From contig NC_092594.1 of the NCBI RefSeq assembly GCF_047663525.1, positions 39,870,001-39,934,000 of the forward strand: a stretch of 64,000 bases of DNA. Reading direction: 5' to 3'. A program made the translations under genes and the position numbers. This document shows, piece by piece, positions 28,822 to 41,931 of this stretch (its first letter is position 1; each line of letters opens with the position of its first letter). The notes below the pieces were generated by a model that made no database searches, was not told the origin of the DNA, and saw only the letters and a program-made list of their open reading frames with translations. The DNA is from Anas platyrhynchos (lineage: Eukaryota; Chordata; Aves; Anseriformes; Anatidae).

Positions 28822-30213
28822 GTAAGTGCTTTGTTTTTCCTTTAGTCAGTTGCAGGGTTCTCTAGGCAGGCTGGAGTTTATAGATTTCTAGAATTTTTAA
28901 GTGCTTGGAATTCACTTAGGAGAGGGATGTTTAATAGAGGTTTCTGGCTCACTGTTTTTTGGGATGGTGGGATACTCTTCTGTTTTTGAGCTATATTTTA
29001 ATCTCTAAATGTATAAACCAGCAGTAGGTAAACATTAGGAGGAACCGGTCAAAGGTAACAGCGCTTTCTGGAACCGTCAAGTTCTTGTTCGGCAACGTAG
29101 TGACTGGTTTGATCTACTTCACAGATGGAGAGGCAAGTGGACTGCTCTCTTTGAAATAATAAAATTGAAAACATAAAGTTTGTCAAAGATGGCAGTGCAT
29201 GTTTGCAGTCTGTTTATTGCTTTTGCCAGTGGTAGATAACATTTATAAGGAATCGGTGAAAGGAAAGAGCGCCTTCTGGAACTGTGAAGCTCTGTGTTGG
29301 CAACTCGGTGACTGGCTGGACCTACTGTCCATCTCCAGAGGGAAGCGGACTGCTATTTTGAAATTAAAAAATACTAATAAAAATAAAAAAAAATATGGTG
29401 CTGCTCTATGGCGCCCGGAGGACTGCCACTCTGCATGGCAGTTAAAAAGAATGTGGTTTGGAGATGGAGAGCCACAGAGATGAAGCAGCTGGGAAGAGAG
29501 ACACAAGTATTGCAGTAGGTAGGCTGTGGTTATGAGGTGCCTCAGGATGTGCTTTTTTTCTTGTTTCCGCCCTTCCCTCGTGCAGCCTTGGAGAGATGAA
29601 GTCCCCATGGTGTGGAGTGGTGCAAAAAGGTAAGAGGGTTGTCGGCCCGGTCAGTTTCCTTCACCAATGCTAAGGCAAGTCTTTGAAGAGAAACAGCCTG
29701 GTTGCTTGTGCTGCCCCCTGTTGAACTAAGCCAGACCAAAAACAGGGCTGCTGTTCCTCCTGCTCTCTTTGCCTCTTCTCATCTTGCAGAGGAATGGTCC
29801 AGCAATTCGGGTTAATAGGGGACAAGAGAACAAAGGGGTTTCAGAATAACTGCTAACTGTTATGAGTATTGCATGGGGCCCTATGCAAGTCTGTGACATC
29901 CAGCCAAGATGGACAAAGGAGAAGGACAAGGGAAAAGCCTGGGAGGAAGACTATGAGCCTTCAGTACGAGAGACCCGCAGAGGGACCACCAGAGACTGAT
30001 AACACATGCGCCAGTGGGCGGGTTGGGATTCCAGGAACTAGTTATAATAACCCTGCCTTTTCTAGAAGTAGTAATGAATATGTATTAGCCCAGGAGCATA
30101 AAAACCAGCCGCCTGCTGTGACTTGTGTGCGTCTCGGTGGAGCAGAGACTCCCGGCGCACCCAGTGCTGTTTGCTTACCTCTATTCATTTAATAAATTGT
30201 AAACTTTGATTGT
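28795..30213 (+). ncRNA. Putative spliced non-coding RNA B, U3
   Basis: Copy of 2572-3990; splice sites kept; private GGGGCCC near 29879 in the LTR. Confidence 0.4.
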
Positions 30214-30247
30214 AATCCTATTTGGGACTTAGTCATTTATTACAACA
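29858..30247 (+). mobile_element. Solo LTR, U3
   Basis: Copy of 3635-4024 with TGTTATGAG at its start, as in U1. Confidence 0.75.
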
Positions 30248-30306
30248 GACAACCTTGTAAAATGCAGACAACCAGAATCCTTACAACAATTAAGTGGAAA
30301 TCACGG

Positions 30307-30593
30307 TGTAAGAAACATTACCACCTCAAAGAGTAAAAGCCTCAAAAGAAATGTGACTTGTAACAGGCCAGCAGCTGTGTGTTTTCGGTGAAGCACCAGG
30401 TAGAGTATAAACCTGGATTGCACAGTTAATGGGGAAACGGGAGGGTCCTGGTCCTTGGGAGGGAAAAAAAAAAGTATATAAACTGTGTATGGAATCGGTA
30501 GGTGCCCTCCTGCTTGCGGGACACCCGCCATTGTAATCTCAAATACAAATGCTACTGTACTGAGATCCTCTCCTGAGCCTATGTTATTTCCCA
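30307..30593 (+). mobile_element. LTR-like fragment, U3
   Basis: Copy of 4084-4370, no difference noticed. Confidence 0.45.
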
Positions 30594-30617
30594 AAGATTG
30601 ATTCGCGGTTTTAAGGC

Positions 30618-31423
30618 TTCAGGGATAGGGCCCTAGGGTTGGGTTTCAGGGTAAGCGTTCTCAGGGTTTATGTTTAGGATTTTAAGGTTTTTAGTTTTAG
30701 GGTTGGAGTTTTAACGGTTAGGATTTTAGGGATTTGAGGGTTAGGGTTTTAAGGGTTTCAGGGTTAGCGTGTCAGGGTTTTGGAGTTTTTTGGGTTGTAG
30801 TGTTGATAGTTTTTTTAGGGTTAGGTTCTTAGGGTTTTATTTTTGGTCAGTTATTTACGGTTAGGGTTTTAAGATCTTATTATTATTTTTTTTTTTCAGG
30901 TTAGGTTCTCCTGGGTTAGGGTTTTGAGCATCTTAATATTTTGGGTTGGGTTTGGGATTTGAGCGTCTTAATTTTGTGGGCTTGGGCGCCGTGAGCGTCT
31001 TAAGTGTTTGGGTTAGGGCTTTTAGGCATAGGTCTTCAGGGGTTTAGTTTGGGTTAGGTCTGTAGGGGTTTCGAGGATTTTTAGGGTTAGGGCTTGCGGC
31101 TTTTTTGTGTAAGGGCGGTAAGGGCTAGGGTTCCAGGGAGTGCTGTTAAATGGAGTTCTCGACAACTCGGCCTCTGATTGGCCGTGCCGGCTGTGCAGGG
31201 AATGCTGGTAGGTGTAGTTTTCCGTCACAAGGCTTCCGGTAGGCCGCGTTGATTGCCCAGAGCATGCCGGGAAATGTAGTTCTGGGACTCCGGACTTCCG
31301 GGAGGCCATGTTGAGCGCCCAGAGCATACCGGGAAATGCAGTTCTCGGGGACTAGGGCTGGGGCTAGGGTTAGAGTTTAGGGTGAGGGTTGGGGTTAGGG
31401 TTAGGGGTTAGGGTTAGGGCTAG
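30618..31423 (+). repeat. Degenerate telomeric block 1, U3
   Basis: Copy of 4395-5200 without noticed changes. Confidence 0.92.
31132..31353 (-). promoter_or_regulatory. 62-bp repeat array 1, U3
   Basis: Copy of 4909-5130, four repeats, motifs kept. Confidence 0.85.
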
Positions 31424-31690
31424 TGAATGCTGGTTCTCTGTGTTTGCAGATGACGGTGAGCGTGTTTAAACTAATTCCAGTTGAAGAAGTTTCAGTTACT
31501 TGCTTGGTGACGTTATCCGTTCAACATTAAAAGCTGCAGCAAAAGCAAAAGGGGATTTTTGCTTCTAGAAACACCCCAGTTCTCCTGTCTGCACTCTGCA
31601 TGCTGTTGAGCTAAGCCTTATAAATAAGTAAATAAACCAGAGCTGCTGCTGCTCCTCTTTTTGCTTTTTTGTGCTTTCCCCGCATGCGAC

Positions 31691-31831
31691 CTCTGCCGCC
31701 CCCTGCTGGTGGAAAACGTGTACTGCAGGCGGCCGGGGGCGCGCATGCGCGGTGACGCCCGCGGGCGCCCTCTGCCGCCCCCTGCTGGTGGAAAACAAGT
31801 ACTGCAGGCGGCCGGGGGCCGCGCATGCGCG
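31691..31831 (-). promoter_or_regulatory. Duplicated CTCF + NRF1 cassette, U3
   Basis: Copy of 5468-5608; both CTCF cores and both NRF1 palindromes are intact. Confidence 0.75.
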
Positions 31832-32127
31832 TTGCTTATTACGTCTTTTTTTTTTTTTGATGTGTAATTTCCTACGCTCCTAGATTTTTCTTCATATGTA
31901 AATGAAAGGTTCGTGCTAATTCCCGTTGAAAATATTTCATTTACTTTCTTGGTTGTATTGTCCTTTCTATGTTCAAAGCTGAGTCAAAAATACGGTAAAT
32001 TTTGCTTCTAGAAACACCGCAGTTCTTTTGTCTGCACTCCGCATGCTGTAAACTAGGGATAGGTGACAAATAAATAAAAAAATAAATAAAAGAACACAGC
32101 TGCTGCTCCTGCTCTCTTTCTTGTTTT

Positions 32128-32248
32128 TTGCCCCCTCCTCTTTCCCAGGTGATTGGGTTTGGGTGCTGGGCGGGGCCAAATGTTATACGAGCCCTAGGCA
32201 TTCTATCAGAGAGCTCCTCCTGCGTGGGCTGCTCTTTGGGGTCGGTGC
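32128..32248 (+). promoter_or_regulatory. Promoter module C (decayed), U3
   Basis: Copy of 5905-6025 with GGGGTCGGTG at the former donor. Confidence 0.35.
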
Positions 32249-32552
32249 TTTGTTTATTCTTCTGTTAGCTACATGCAGGGTTCTTTTCGTGGGTCAGAGT
32301 CTTGTACGATATTTTAGAGGAAACCAATCTAGTAGTACGTGCATTTATTGCAAGAAGCTCTTTGGAGGTGATTAATTGTTATAGCACTTTTATGGATAGG
32401 ATGTCAATGTTACTTTGTGTGTTTGCTTTGTTGTTCTATGTCCCTCATGATTTTTGCAGGGTTATAGGGCAGATGCCACCAGGTCTACCCCTTTTGTTGT
32501 TTTTGTTTTGTTTGATTTATTTTTCTTATTTTCTTTTTCGGAAGGGGGTTTG

Positions 32553-33184
32553 GGATTTGAGCATCCTATTTTTTTGGGTTTGGGATTTGAGCATCTTAAT
32601 TTTGTGGGTGTGGGATTTGAGCGTCTTAAGTGTTTGGGTTAGGGCTTTTAGGCATAGGTCTTCAGGGGTTTAGTGTGGTGGATAGTTTCGGTTAGGTCTG
32701 TAGGGGTTTCGAGGATTTCTAGGGTTAGGGCTTGCGGCTTCTTTGTGTAAGGGCGGTAAGGGCTAGGGTTCCAGGGAGTGCTGTTAAATGGAGTTCTCGA
32801 CAACTCGGCCTCTGATTGGCCGTGCCGGCTGTGCAGGGAATGCTGGTAGGTGTAGTTTTCCGTCACAAGGCTTCCGGTAGGCCGCGTTGATTGCCCAGAG
32901 CATGCCGGGAAATGTAGTTCTGGGACTCCGGACGTCCGGGAGGCCATGTTGAGCGCCCAGAGCATACCGGGAAATGTAGTTCTGGGACTCCGAACTTCCG
33001 GGAGGCCATGTTGAGCGCCCAGAGCATACCGGGAAATGTAGTTCTGGGACTCCGGACTTCCGGGAGGCCATGTTGGGTGCCCAGAGCATACCGGGAAATG
33101 CAGTTCTCGGGGACGAGGGCTGGGGCTAGGGTTAGAGTTTAGGGTGAGGGTTGGGGTTAGGGTTAGGGGTTAGGGTTAGGGCTA
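32553..33184 (+). repeat. Degenerate telomeric block 2, U3
   Basis: Copy of 6330-6961 with GAGCATCC near 32562. Confidence 0.92.
32770..33116 (-). promoter_or_regulatory. 62-bp repeat array 2, U3
   Basis: Copy of 6547-6893, six repeats. Confidence 0.85.
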
Positions 33185-33452
33185 GTGAATGCTGGTTCTC
33201 TGTGTTTGCAGATGACGGTGAGCGTGTTTAAACTAATTCCAGTTGAAGAAGTTTCAGTTACTTGCTTGGTGACGTTATCCGTTCAACATTAAAAGCTGCA
33301 GCAAAAGCAAAAGGGGAGTTTTGCTTCTAGAAACACCACAGGTCTCTTGTCTGCTCTCGGAATGTTTTTGAGATAAACCAGATCTTAAAAAAAAAGGAAA
33401 AAAAAAAACCACAGCTGCTTCTTTTGCTCTCTTCCTACTTCCTTGTGCTTTG

Positions 33453-33561
33453 CCCCTCCCCTTTCCCAGGTGATTGGGTTTGGGTGCTGGGCGGGGCTGA
33501 ATGCTATATGAGCCCCAGGCATGCTAGCAGAGAGCTCCTTCTGCTTGGGCTGCTCTTTGGG
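33453..33561 (+). promoter_or_regulatory. Promoter module D, U3
   Basis: Copy of 7230-7338 with all core elements and the donor kept. Confidence 0.55.
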
Positions 33562-36500
33562 GTAAGTGCTTTGGTTTTCCTTCAGTCAGTTGCAGGGTTC
33601 TCTAGGCAGACTGGAGCCTATGGATTTCTGGATTTTAAGTGCTTGGAATTCACTCAGTAGCGGGATGTTTAGTAGGGGCTGCTGGCTCACTGTTTTTTTG
33701 GGATGGTGGGATACTCTTCTGTTTTTGAGCTATATTTTAATCTCTAGATGTATAAACCCACTTGTGTAACTCTCCGGAGGACTAAAACCAGCTTGATTGA
33801 ATGCTACATATGGCTTGGCAGCGTAGATGCAGCATTACCAAGAGACTGAGCAGAGTTGTATCAGAGTCACCTCTTTCATCTGCAAAGGGTAAGTTTGATT
33901 ACCCCTGCCGAGGCTTGTGTGTGTGCATGTCTTTTTGGCATTTGTGGAGCTCGGTTGTTTTTCTTTGTGTGTGTGCATGTTCTTTTTTTTTTTTTTTTGA
34001 GGGTCAAACAGTGTGTTTGCTGAGTGTGGTTAGAATGAGGAGGTGGGGAGCTGCTCAGGACTGGAAGGTTTGGTTTCTAGGAGTATGCGGCATCCTTCCT
34101 GTGCGACGTGACTAATTGTTGGGCTGGAACGTTCCAGCTTTCGTGTGTCTTAAGCAATGTAGCTTGTGTAGTGTGTGTTGTGTGGCCTGGGCAGAGTTTG
34201 CTGTGGTGCAGTGGGCGAAGAATCTCAGTTAGAGCTGGTGAGCAGCTGAAGTACCAGAGCTGGGAAGAGAGAGGTCTTGGAGCAGGTACGCTGTGGCTGT
34301 GAGGTGCCTCAGAGTGTGCTTTTCTGTCTTTTGTTTTGTTTTGTTTTGTTGTTTTTTTGCAGGTGCTTTGTGCGGTCGTGGACAGGAAAGGGAAATCCTC
34401 GTGTCGCGGAGCAGTGAGGGAGGGTGAGTGTTGTCAGCCTGGTCATCCCTTACCTGAAGCGAAGGGAAGACACTCAGGTGTTTCCCTCAGAGGGTCCGAG
34501 GTGAGTCTGTCTGGGATAGAGGAGCAGCGTGGCAGGTGGGCGCTTGCAAGCACAGTGGTTCTTTTGTCCTTTTGTGTTCCCCGGTGGTGTGGATGATGCT
34601 GGCCGCTCCTTTCAAGCTTGGACCTAATTTGCAGGTCCAGAGGCAAGTGGAGTGCTGTTTTGAAAGGATAAAAGTAAAGCTGGGGTCGCTTATGTTGTTG
34701 AGGGATGGGTGCTACTGCTGGCAGCTGAATGTTTATCTTCTGCCTGTGTTTTTCTTTTGTTCAGGCTGAAATGCAGTGTGCAGTGCAGGATGTGTCAACC
34801 AGCTGCCTCTGCAGTGACTCTGGTGCGTGATGAGCAGAGGTAGCTGTTAATTTTGGGGGTGTGGTTGTCACTGAAGTTATTTTCCTACATCCAATAGCGT
34901 AAAATTCCAGTTTGCCTTTTAGAGGCGCTATAAGTGGGTAAAGAGAAGAGATGGAAGCATGTGCCACGTGGGGCAGGCAAGCGGCTGAGGTACAGGAGGG
35001 GATGAGAGTATGTGATTTTTTCCTGGGGGTGGAATGGAATTGATTGTTTTGGTGTATAGTCTGTTTTGCTCCTAGATCTTTCATTCATTGTAAATAAAAG
35101 TTTGAGCCAGTTCCAGTTAGGAATGTTCTAGTTACGACCCAGCAAGTATTGTCCTTTTAATGTTAAAAAAAAGTGCGGCAAAAGCATGGGTGCAGATCTG
35201 TTTCAGGTCTTGTGCATCATATTCGGTTGGAGATCGCGTCTGTTTCCATCCTCACTCTTGCAGAAGTCATCTGGGCCGCATCAGGAGCTCTTGCTTGGGA
35301 ATTGATTTCCTAAGTGTCTTCTTAGGGGGTTTTCAGTCCCCATCCTTCTGGTCTCTTGTCTTGAAGGCAGGCTTTTTAGGCCTCCGTCATCCCAGTTCTG
35401 GCAGTTGCTTCCAGTTGCATGTTGTGACATTTGAGTCTCTCCTGGGGTCTGGTGCAGAGCACCTGTTCTGACGTGCTGTTGCTGTAGGGCTTTCTTTTTG
35501 GGGGTCACTTTTTCTTGTGCCTTGTGTTGTGTGTTTTGTTTGTAGTGTTTGTGGCGTGCCTGTGTGTGTGTACGTGTTTGGTCTGGAGCTGTCCTGCCTG
35601 GCAGTTAGTGATGACAGGTAACGTGGCAGTGCATGGGTGTACTAATACATTGTCTGGACTGTTTTGGTAAAGATATCCAGTCTGCCTCTGGGCACGTACT
35701 GAAGGGCAGCTGGCACAGTCATCTCTGTGGTGTTTGGCAGACTGGAGGGGGGAGAGTTGAGCTGCTTGCGAGCAACTGCTCGCATAGCACTTGAACGGTG
35801 TGCTTGAGGAGGTCTGTCGAATCTTGAAAGCTTACAGATATGGGGTTTTGAATTTTTTATTTTTATTTCTTTCCTGTCCCCAGTAGAGCGTAAACCTTTG
35901 GAGGAACCTGTCACAGGAAAGAGCTCCTTCTGGAACTGTTCAGCACTCGGGAGGCAACTGGGTGACTGGCTTGATCTACTTCTGAGGTGCTGAGGCAAGG
36001 AGGCTGCTGTTTTGAAACGATAGTATTGTAAATGGGGTCCCTTTTGTGTTGTTGAGGGATGGGTGCTAATGCTGGCAGCTGAATGATTGATTCTCTTGTG
36101 CCTGTTTTCATTTGTTAAAGCTGAAACACAGTGTACGACACGGGACTTGACGACCAGAGCTGCTTTTGGCAAGGTGAGTGATGAACAGATATAGAAGGTA
36201 ATTTAGGGGTGCAGTTGTCACTGCAGTTACTGAACTACACAAAGTACAGTAAAAATCCTGTTTATATTTCAGGGGTGTTGTAGCTGGCCTAAGAGAGCAG
36301 ATGGAAGCATCTGCCTCGAGGGGAGGGGAGGGCAGGGCACGGAGGTAAGGCAGCAGATGAGAGTAACTGTCCCAGCTGTGCTGTGGCTTTGGATGCTGCT
36401 TCAGCCTATGCTTTTCTTTTTGTTTCACATTTGTCTCACACAGGCTGAGTGGGGCCAAGCTGCACTCTGAAGAGCAGCACGAGAAGGGCGGGCTGGTTGT

Positions 36501-36796
36501 GAGCTGGATCGGAGCAGAACTGCCAAGTAGCACGAGGTGAGTGCGAAGGGTATCCATCTTGCTTTGCAGGTGCCATGGCAGGCTCTCTAGAGAAGTGGTT
36601 GAGGATTGGAGAAGAGGTTGCAGATGATCAAGGAGCGACACGTGCAGGGATGGCTTGAAAAGGGTATGGCTGCTTTCTCTTCTGTTTATCAGGTGTCCCA
36701 GGCAATGTGGGCTGTGGTGTTAGTCTTTAGAATCGGAACAAAGCAGGTGCTGAAATGCTGCGTCTGTTTGTTTTTTTGTGTTGGGGTTGCACCTTG
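33535..36796 (+). ncRNA. Putative multi-exon non-coding RNA D, U3
   Basis: Copy of 7312-10573. The second exon's candidate acceptor CTCTCCAG has become CTCTCCGG near 33776, so this unit would lose or shift that exon. Confidence 0.42.
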
Positions 36797-36899
36797 GTGA
36801 GTGTAGGGATGGGTTTTAAGTGGGTGCAGCGGAGGGCCTGGCCCCAGTGTCCTGTAGTGTGTTTTGACCCATCAGCATAGCCTTTTGGTTCTCAGGTAG

Positions 36900-37529
36900 T
36901 GTCGCGTTAAAGGGGTGTAGCTGATTAACCGTTACGGGCCCGGTTGGATTCAGAGTACTGAACCAGTCGGACATTCACCAAAACTGGGGGTCCGTTCGGA
37001 CATTCACCAAAAACGTAATAACCGCCTGGGGGTCCGCTCAGACATTCACCAAAAACGTATTAACCACCTGGGGGTCCGTTCAGACATTCACCAACAATGC
37101 ATTAACCGTCTGGGGGTCTGGTTAGATTCAGAACACTGAACTATCACGGATAACCACCCTCACCCTAGTTGCATTAATGAGAGCTATCACAATGCAATCA
37201 AGTATGGTTTATTACAGCAACAGGTAATCAGGTTCTTTTGGATTGCCGGTGATAGTGACTATCTGCAAAAGCAAGCTAGTATGCATGAAATACACAGGTG
37301 TTATAGGTGTTACAGGTGTTACAGGTGCGCAGCCTAGAAATAAACGCGTTAAAAGGATCAAAGACTCTATGGAGATTTATAAGCAAATATTCAGATCTCA
37401 CCCAAAGGCGTCCCAATGGGGGGGCAAGAGAGGCTCAGCCCGTCGACTGATCCCAGGAGTCAGGAGGTCCTAAGGATGTTGTATGTCCTCGGGATGGTAT
37501 CTCCCCTGACGATGGTATCTTCCCTAACA
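36900..37529 (-). mobile_element. Antisense LTR, U3
   Basis: Copy of 10677-11306. Confidence 0.75.
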
Positions 37530-38177
37530 TCCCCTCTCTCTTGGGCCAATTTATATTATTTTCTATCTTTTAGGTGGAGCTTGAGTGGCTCTAGTCAAGC
37601 ATATCTTAGTTATGATTGGTGTAAAGTTTTCCCGTCTCCGTTTAAAGTAATAGGCTCCGAGAAATTCAGAGCGCATGCTCAGTGAGGGGTGGTCGCACCT
37701 TGGAGGCGGGTAGCTTTTGGGATGGAGGTGTGTTTTGGTATTATAATGATATTATAATGAGCAAAAAGTACACTAGGGTACAGCATTTGTCAAAACATGA
37801 CAGGTCTTTGGCTTAGGGTGGCAAAAAGTGCAGCTTTGTGCACAAGAACAATCGAGGCCCCACCTGATTACAGAGCCTAGCCGTGGTGTCTCCACTCCAC
37901 TCTACGCTCCGTGGTGTTCCTTAGAGCTAGCACACCAAGTTTCCCCAGCGCGATAGCATCTAAGGTTGGGAGCCTAGGGAATGCTCAGATAATGCAGTTA
38001 TGCCCTACCCTGAAAGCCTCTTCAATGCTGTACCTTTTCCTTAAAAGTATGAATGTTAGTTTTATTTTCCTAGTTACTTCAGGCATTTACACCACAGGTA
38101 GCTTACTGAAGTAAGTGATTTTGCCTGCAAGTGGAATGGATTTTTTTTTTTTTTTTTTTGGTGTGCAATCAGTTCTG

Positions 38178-38444
38178 TGTTGCCTTCAGGGGGCAGTGGC
38201 GACCTGGTTCAGGAACGGCACGGCGACCAACCCCAGGCCGCTCGGTCCATCGGCTCACAGACACCAATGTGGTGGATGGCAAATGGCATTTATTGTCGAG
38301 TCACATGGGCTTATATACCCGAGGCCCATAGCGTCACTTCCGCTTGCTTACATCACAGACCACACGCTACTGTCCATCAAGGGAGGGGCTCCACCTTTCC
38401 GTACATCGTGACATCTTCCGGCCGCCAGACCCTAACTACCCACA
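38178..38444 (-). repeat. ERV 3' LTR (U3)
   Basis: Same as 11955-12221 by eye. Confidence 0.94.
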
Positions 38445-38586
38445 TTTCCCCCCTCCCTATGCACAACCAAATTAGCTAAAATATAACAATCTTAAGACGT
38501 AGACATCATAACTTAACTAAAAAACATAAGGCACAATAACCAGGAGAAAACTAAGAGGTAACTGGTAACGCTGAGTAAATGCACTC

Positions 38587-38763
38587 TTAAAGTAGTTGTT
38601 GGTGTTCTACCAACATAATGTTAACTTTCTCTAACCAACTTTTAACAAACAACACAAGCATATTTAGTATACAAGGTCCAAAGATAAGATCACACAAACG
38701 CATTGTAGCCCCCCACCCACGGAGGCCGCTTCGCTGGTGTCTGGATTCTGCCAGTGTGGAACT
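38587..38763 (-). pseudogene. env: ERV env tail fragment, U3
   Basis: Copy of 12364-12540 with the same frame and stop. Confidence 0.6.
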
Positions 38764-38824
38764 CTCAGGCTTAGACAGGACGCTTGCTGACTTATTGTCT
38801 TCTCATGTCACCGGGGTATACAGA

Positions 38825-39937
38825 TTACGGGGGTGCCCGATGATCCGTTCCTGTGAACAGAAACTCAGTTTTCATTAGTTTTGTTCTGAAGTTGGGGCGT
38901 CGGCTGTTTGGAGCTTCTCTGGCTGCACGAGTTGCCATACCTTCGTGGGCCCTCAGGCCCTGGACTTGCGCCTGGGGGGTGATCACTGTTGGGTCCGTAC
39001 CCATTAGCCGCTGCAGGCTAGAGCCATGCAGTGTGTGATCCGTCCCAGTTACTTGGGCCAGTTGTCTCATACAGTTGTCCCCCCATTCTCGTTTAAAAAT
39101 GATCATCCCACCCCCGTCAAAGATCAGTCTACAAGTTTGTGTTATATCAAACGGGAGCATGTCGTCTCCCCTGAAAACACCATCTATGAGGGTGGAGACC
39201 ATTGCAGAATGAAGCCCTTTATCCACAATGGCTTTAACAATCGCTTGTACATCCTTAGGGTTTGTTGGTGAGTGAACCCTCTGCCCCCCGTCTGTCACCC
39301 AGACCAGGAACGCTAGCATGGCCGATAGAGCCAAGATGGTGCACGCAATCTTAATTTTCCTCCAATCTGTGAGAGGAATTTCTCTGCCTCGCGGTGCAGC
39401 TTTATTTCGGATGGGGATATTTTGGCTATCTGTCCCCATTTCCTCCTCCGAATTTGAATCGGTATGTGATCCGGAGTCAGAGCTTGACTGACTGCTCACC
39501 TCCGAGTTCCGGTACCCTCCCATCGAGTTCCGGCCCCGCCCCCCACCCCTGCGGGCGGGCCGCTCTCTGCCTCGTGGCTCGCCCCGCCGCCATCTCAGCG
39601 AGGCGTTTGCGCCACAGGAGCGTTTTCTCGGATGGCCGTTCCGATCGGCTCTCTGCCCCTCTCTCACGCTTCTACCTCCTCCCTGGTCGTCCCCGCAACC
39701 GTTCTCTTTCTCGCATTTCCACGTGTTAGTAAAACCTAACATTTCATCCCCGTTCCCGCCGGAGGCTTCTTCACCCAACTCTTCGTCTTCTAGCTCAGCA
39801 CCGTACTGGGGCGCACATGGCCGTGGTCTCTCCCAGATTTCCCCAGGCTCTGGTTCCCCACCGGCACACCTGGCTTCCTCAGCCGAGCCACCCCACAGCT
39901 TCCACAACTTTGATACGACCTTCACAAGGGTTTCCAT
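38825..39937 (-). CDS. gag: Truncated ERV Gag, copy in U3
   Basis: Same 370-residue product, no amino-acid change seen. The private G to A change near 38811 lies just beyond the stop codon. Confidence 0.85.
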   Translation of the reverse strand: METLVKVVSKLWKLWGGSAEEARCAGGEPEPGEIWERPRPCAPQYGAELEDEELGEEASGGNGDEMLGFTNTWKCEKENGCGDDQGGGRSVREGQRADRNGHPRKRSCGANASLRWRRGEPRGRERPARRGGGRGRNSMGGYRNSEVSSQSSSDSGSHTDSNSEEEMGTDSQNIPIRNKAAPRGREIPLTDWRKIKIACTILALSAMLAFLVWVTDGGQRVHSPTNPKDVQAIVKAIVDKGLHSAMVSTLIDGVFRGDDMLPFDITQTCRLIFDGGGMIIFKREWGDNCMRQLAQVTGTDHTLHGSSLQRLMGTDPTVITPQAQVQGLRAHEGMATRAAREAPNSRRPNFRTKLMKTEFLFTGTDHRAPP

Positions 39938-40038
39938 CTTCCTTGTTGGTCCGGGAGCGACCTCCCCGCCGGGCTGGTCCCGCCGCTCCGGCTGCCGTTC
40001 ACCCGAATCCAGGAGTTTTCCTGGGTTTCGGCAGTACT

Positions 40039-40305
40039 TGTTGCCTTCAGGGGGCAGTGGCGACCTGGTTCAGGAACGGCACGGCGACCAACCCCAGGCC
40101 GCTTGGTCCATCGGCTCACAGACACCAATGTGGTGGATGGCAAATGGCATTTATTGTTGAGTCACATGGGCTTATATACCCGAGGCCCATAGTGTCACTT
40201 CCGCTTGCTTACATCACAGACCACACACTGCTGTCCGTCAAGGGAGGGGCTCCACCTTTCCGTACATTGCGACATCTTCCGGCCACCAGACCCTAACTAC
40301 CCACA
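40039..40305 (-). repeat. ERV 5' LTR (U3)
   Basis: Same as 13816-14082 by eye, with AGTGTC. Confidence 0.94.
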
Positions 40306-40562
40306 GTTCTGCTCCTAGATTTTTCTTTTTATGTAAATAAAAGATCGAGCTAATTCCAGATGGAAAAAAAAATCAGTTACTTTCTTGGTCAGTTTGTCCT
40401 TTTAATATTCAAAGCTGCAGCAAAAGCATGGGGATTTTTGTTTCTAGAAACACCCTAGCTCTCCTGTCTGCACTCTGCATGCTGTTGAGCTAAGCCATAT
40501 AAATGAATAAAGAAACCACAGCTACTGCTCCTTTCTGATTTTTTTTTTTTTTTTTTTTTTTG

Positions 40563-40679
40563 TGCTTTCCCCCTTGCACTTTCCCAGGTGATTGGCTTCA
40601 GGTTCCAGGTGGGACCTAGTGGTAACTGAGTTGCAGGTATTCCATGACAGAGCTCATTCTGCCTGGGCTGCTTTTTGGG
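40563..40679 (+). promoter_or_regulatory. Promoter module A (decayed), U4
   Basis: Copy of 1230-1346. Confidence 0.35.
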
Positions 40680-41822
40680 GTAAGCGCTTTGTTTTTCCTT
40701 CAGTCAGTTGCAGGGTTCTTTAGGTGGGTCAGAGTCTATGGACTGATGCGTTTTCCAGTAGAAACCGGTACGCATATCTTTTTGAGTTGGTAACTGGTAG
40801 GATCTGTCACTGTAAAGCAATCTAGTAGTAGGTGCCTGTATTGCACGCAGCTCTTCCTCAGGTGAGTAGTTGTTATGGCAGTTTTACGGATGGTATGGTG
40901 ATGTTACTTTGTGTGTTTGCTTTGTGGTTCTGGGTCCCTTCTGATTTTTGCCGAATTACGGGGCTTTCTGTGAGTCTTTGCCTGTATGTCAAATATTATC
41001 AAAGTTACAACCTTGCTGTTAAAGTGATGGAGCAGGGTTTAGTTGAAATGTATCATGGAAGCTCCCTGTGTGAGCATGTGTCTGAAAATGGCAGCAGTGG
41101 GCACGTAAGGGGTAGTCTGTTTCAAGTTTAGGGACAGTTTGTTATATTTCTGGAGCTTTTGCCTGTGTGTTTTCTGTCTGTCGAGTCTTTAGACCATAAA
41201 GCCTTCTAGGCTTTATGTCCTTGAATTTACGTATTAGAAGTACGTTTATGAGGGGTTGCCAGGTACGTTGTTTTTGGGAAACCGTGGGGTATGGTTCCTT
41301 GAGTGCATAAGTGCAGTAGTGCCAAGAGAGTGAGCAGGGCCACCTTCTTCATCTCTGCAGAATAAGTCTGTTCGGGCACACTTCTCAGGTAAATGTAGTG
41401 AGCAGATGAGGTAAAGGAGCTGGGAACAGAGAGGTATTGCACCGTAGCATGTTGCATCAGTAGTAGTCAGCGTTGCGGAGGAGGTGGGTGTCAGGGCTGG
41501 CGTGCTAGTGAATGCTGGTTCTCTGTTTTTGCAAGTGATGATGAACCTGTTTGACGTAATTCCATTTGAAAAAGTTCCAGTTACTGGCCTGGTCGTGTCG
41601 TCCTTTCAATGTTAAAAGCTGCAGCAAAAGCATGGGGATTGTTGCTTCTAGAAACACCACAGGTCACCTGTCTGCTCTCTGCATGTTTTTCAAGTAAAGC
41701 AGATCTTAAAAAAAACAAAAACAAAAACAAAAAAAAAAACAAAACAAACAAACAAAGAAAGAAAATAATAAAAAACTGCTGCTGCTGCTGCTCCTGCTTT
41801 CTTTCTACTTCCTTGTGCTTTG

Positions 41823-41931
41823 CCCCTCCCCTTTTCCAGGTGATTGGGTTTGGGTGCTGGGCGGGGCTGAATGCTATATGAGCCCCAGGCATGCTATCAG
41901 AGAGCTCCTTCTGCCTGGGCTGCTCCTTGGG
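41823..41931 (+). promoter_or_regulatory. Promoter module B, U4
   Basis: Copy of 2490-2598 with all core elements and the donor kept. Confidence 0.55.

Larger units (their letters stand above)
27194..40305. repeat. Macrosatellite unit U3 (subtype A)
   Basis: Third complete unit, 13112 bp. It returns to the subtype A states of U1 at nearly all diagnostic positions. Private changes include GGGGCCC for GGGGCAC near 29879, GAGCATCC for GAGCGTCC near 32562, and CATGTCACC for CATGTCGCC near 38811. It shares CTCCGGAGG near 33775 with U4 instead of CTCCAGAGG, so exchange between subtypes has occurred. Confidence 0.99.
38178..40305 (-). mobile_element. Internally deleted ERV, copy in U3
   Basis: Same insertion with the same flanking duplication (38172-38177 and 40306-40311) and intact gag frame. 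The 5' LTR has T at the AGTGTC site, as in U0 and U1. Confidence 0.94.
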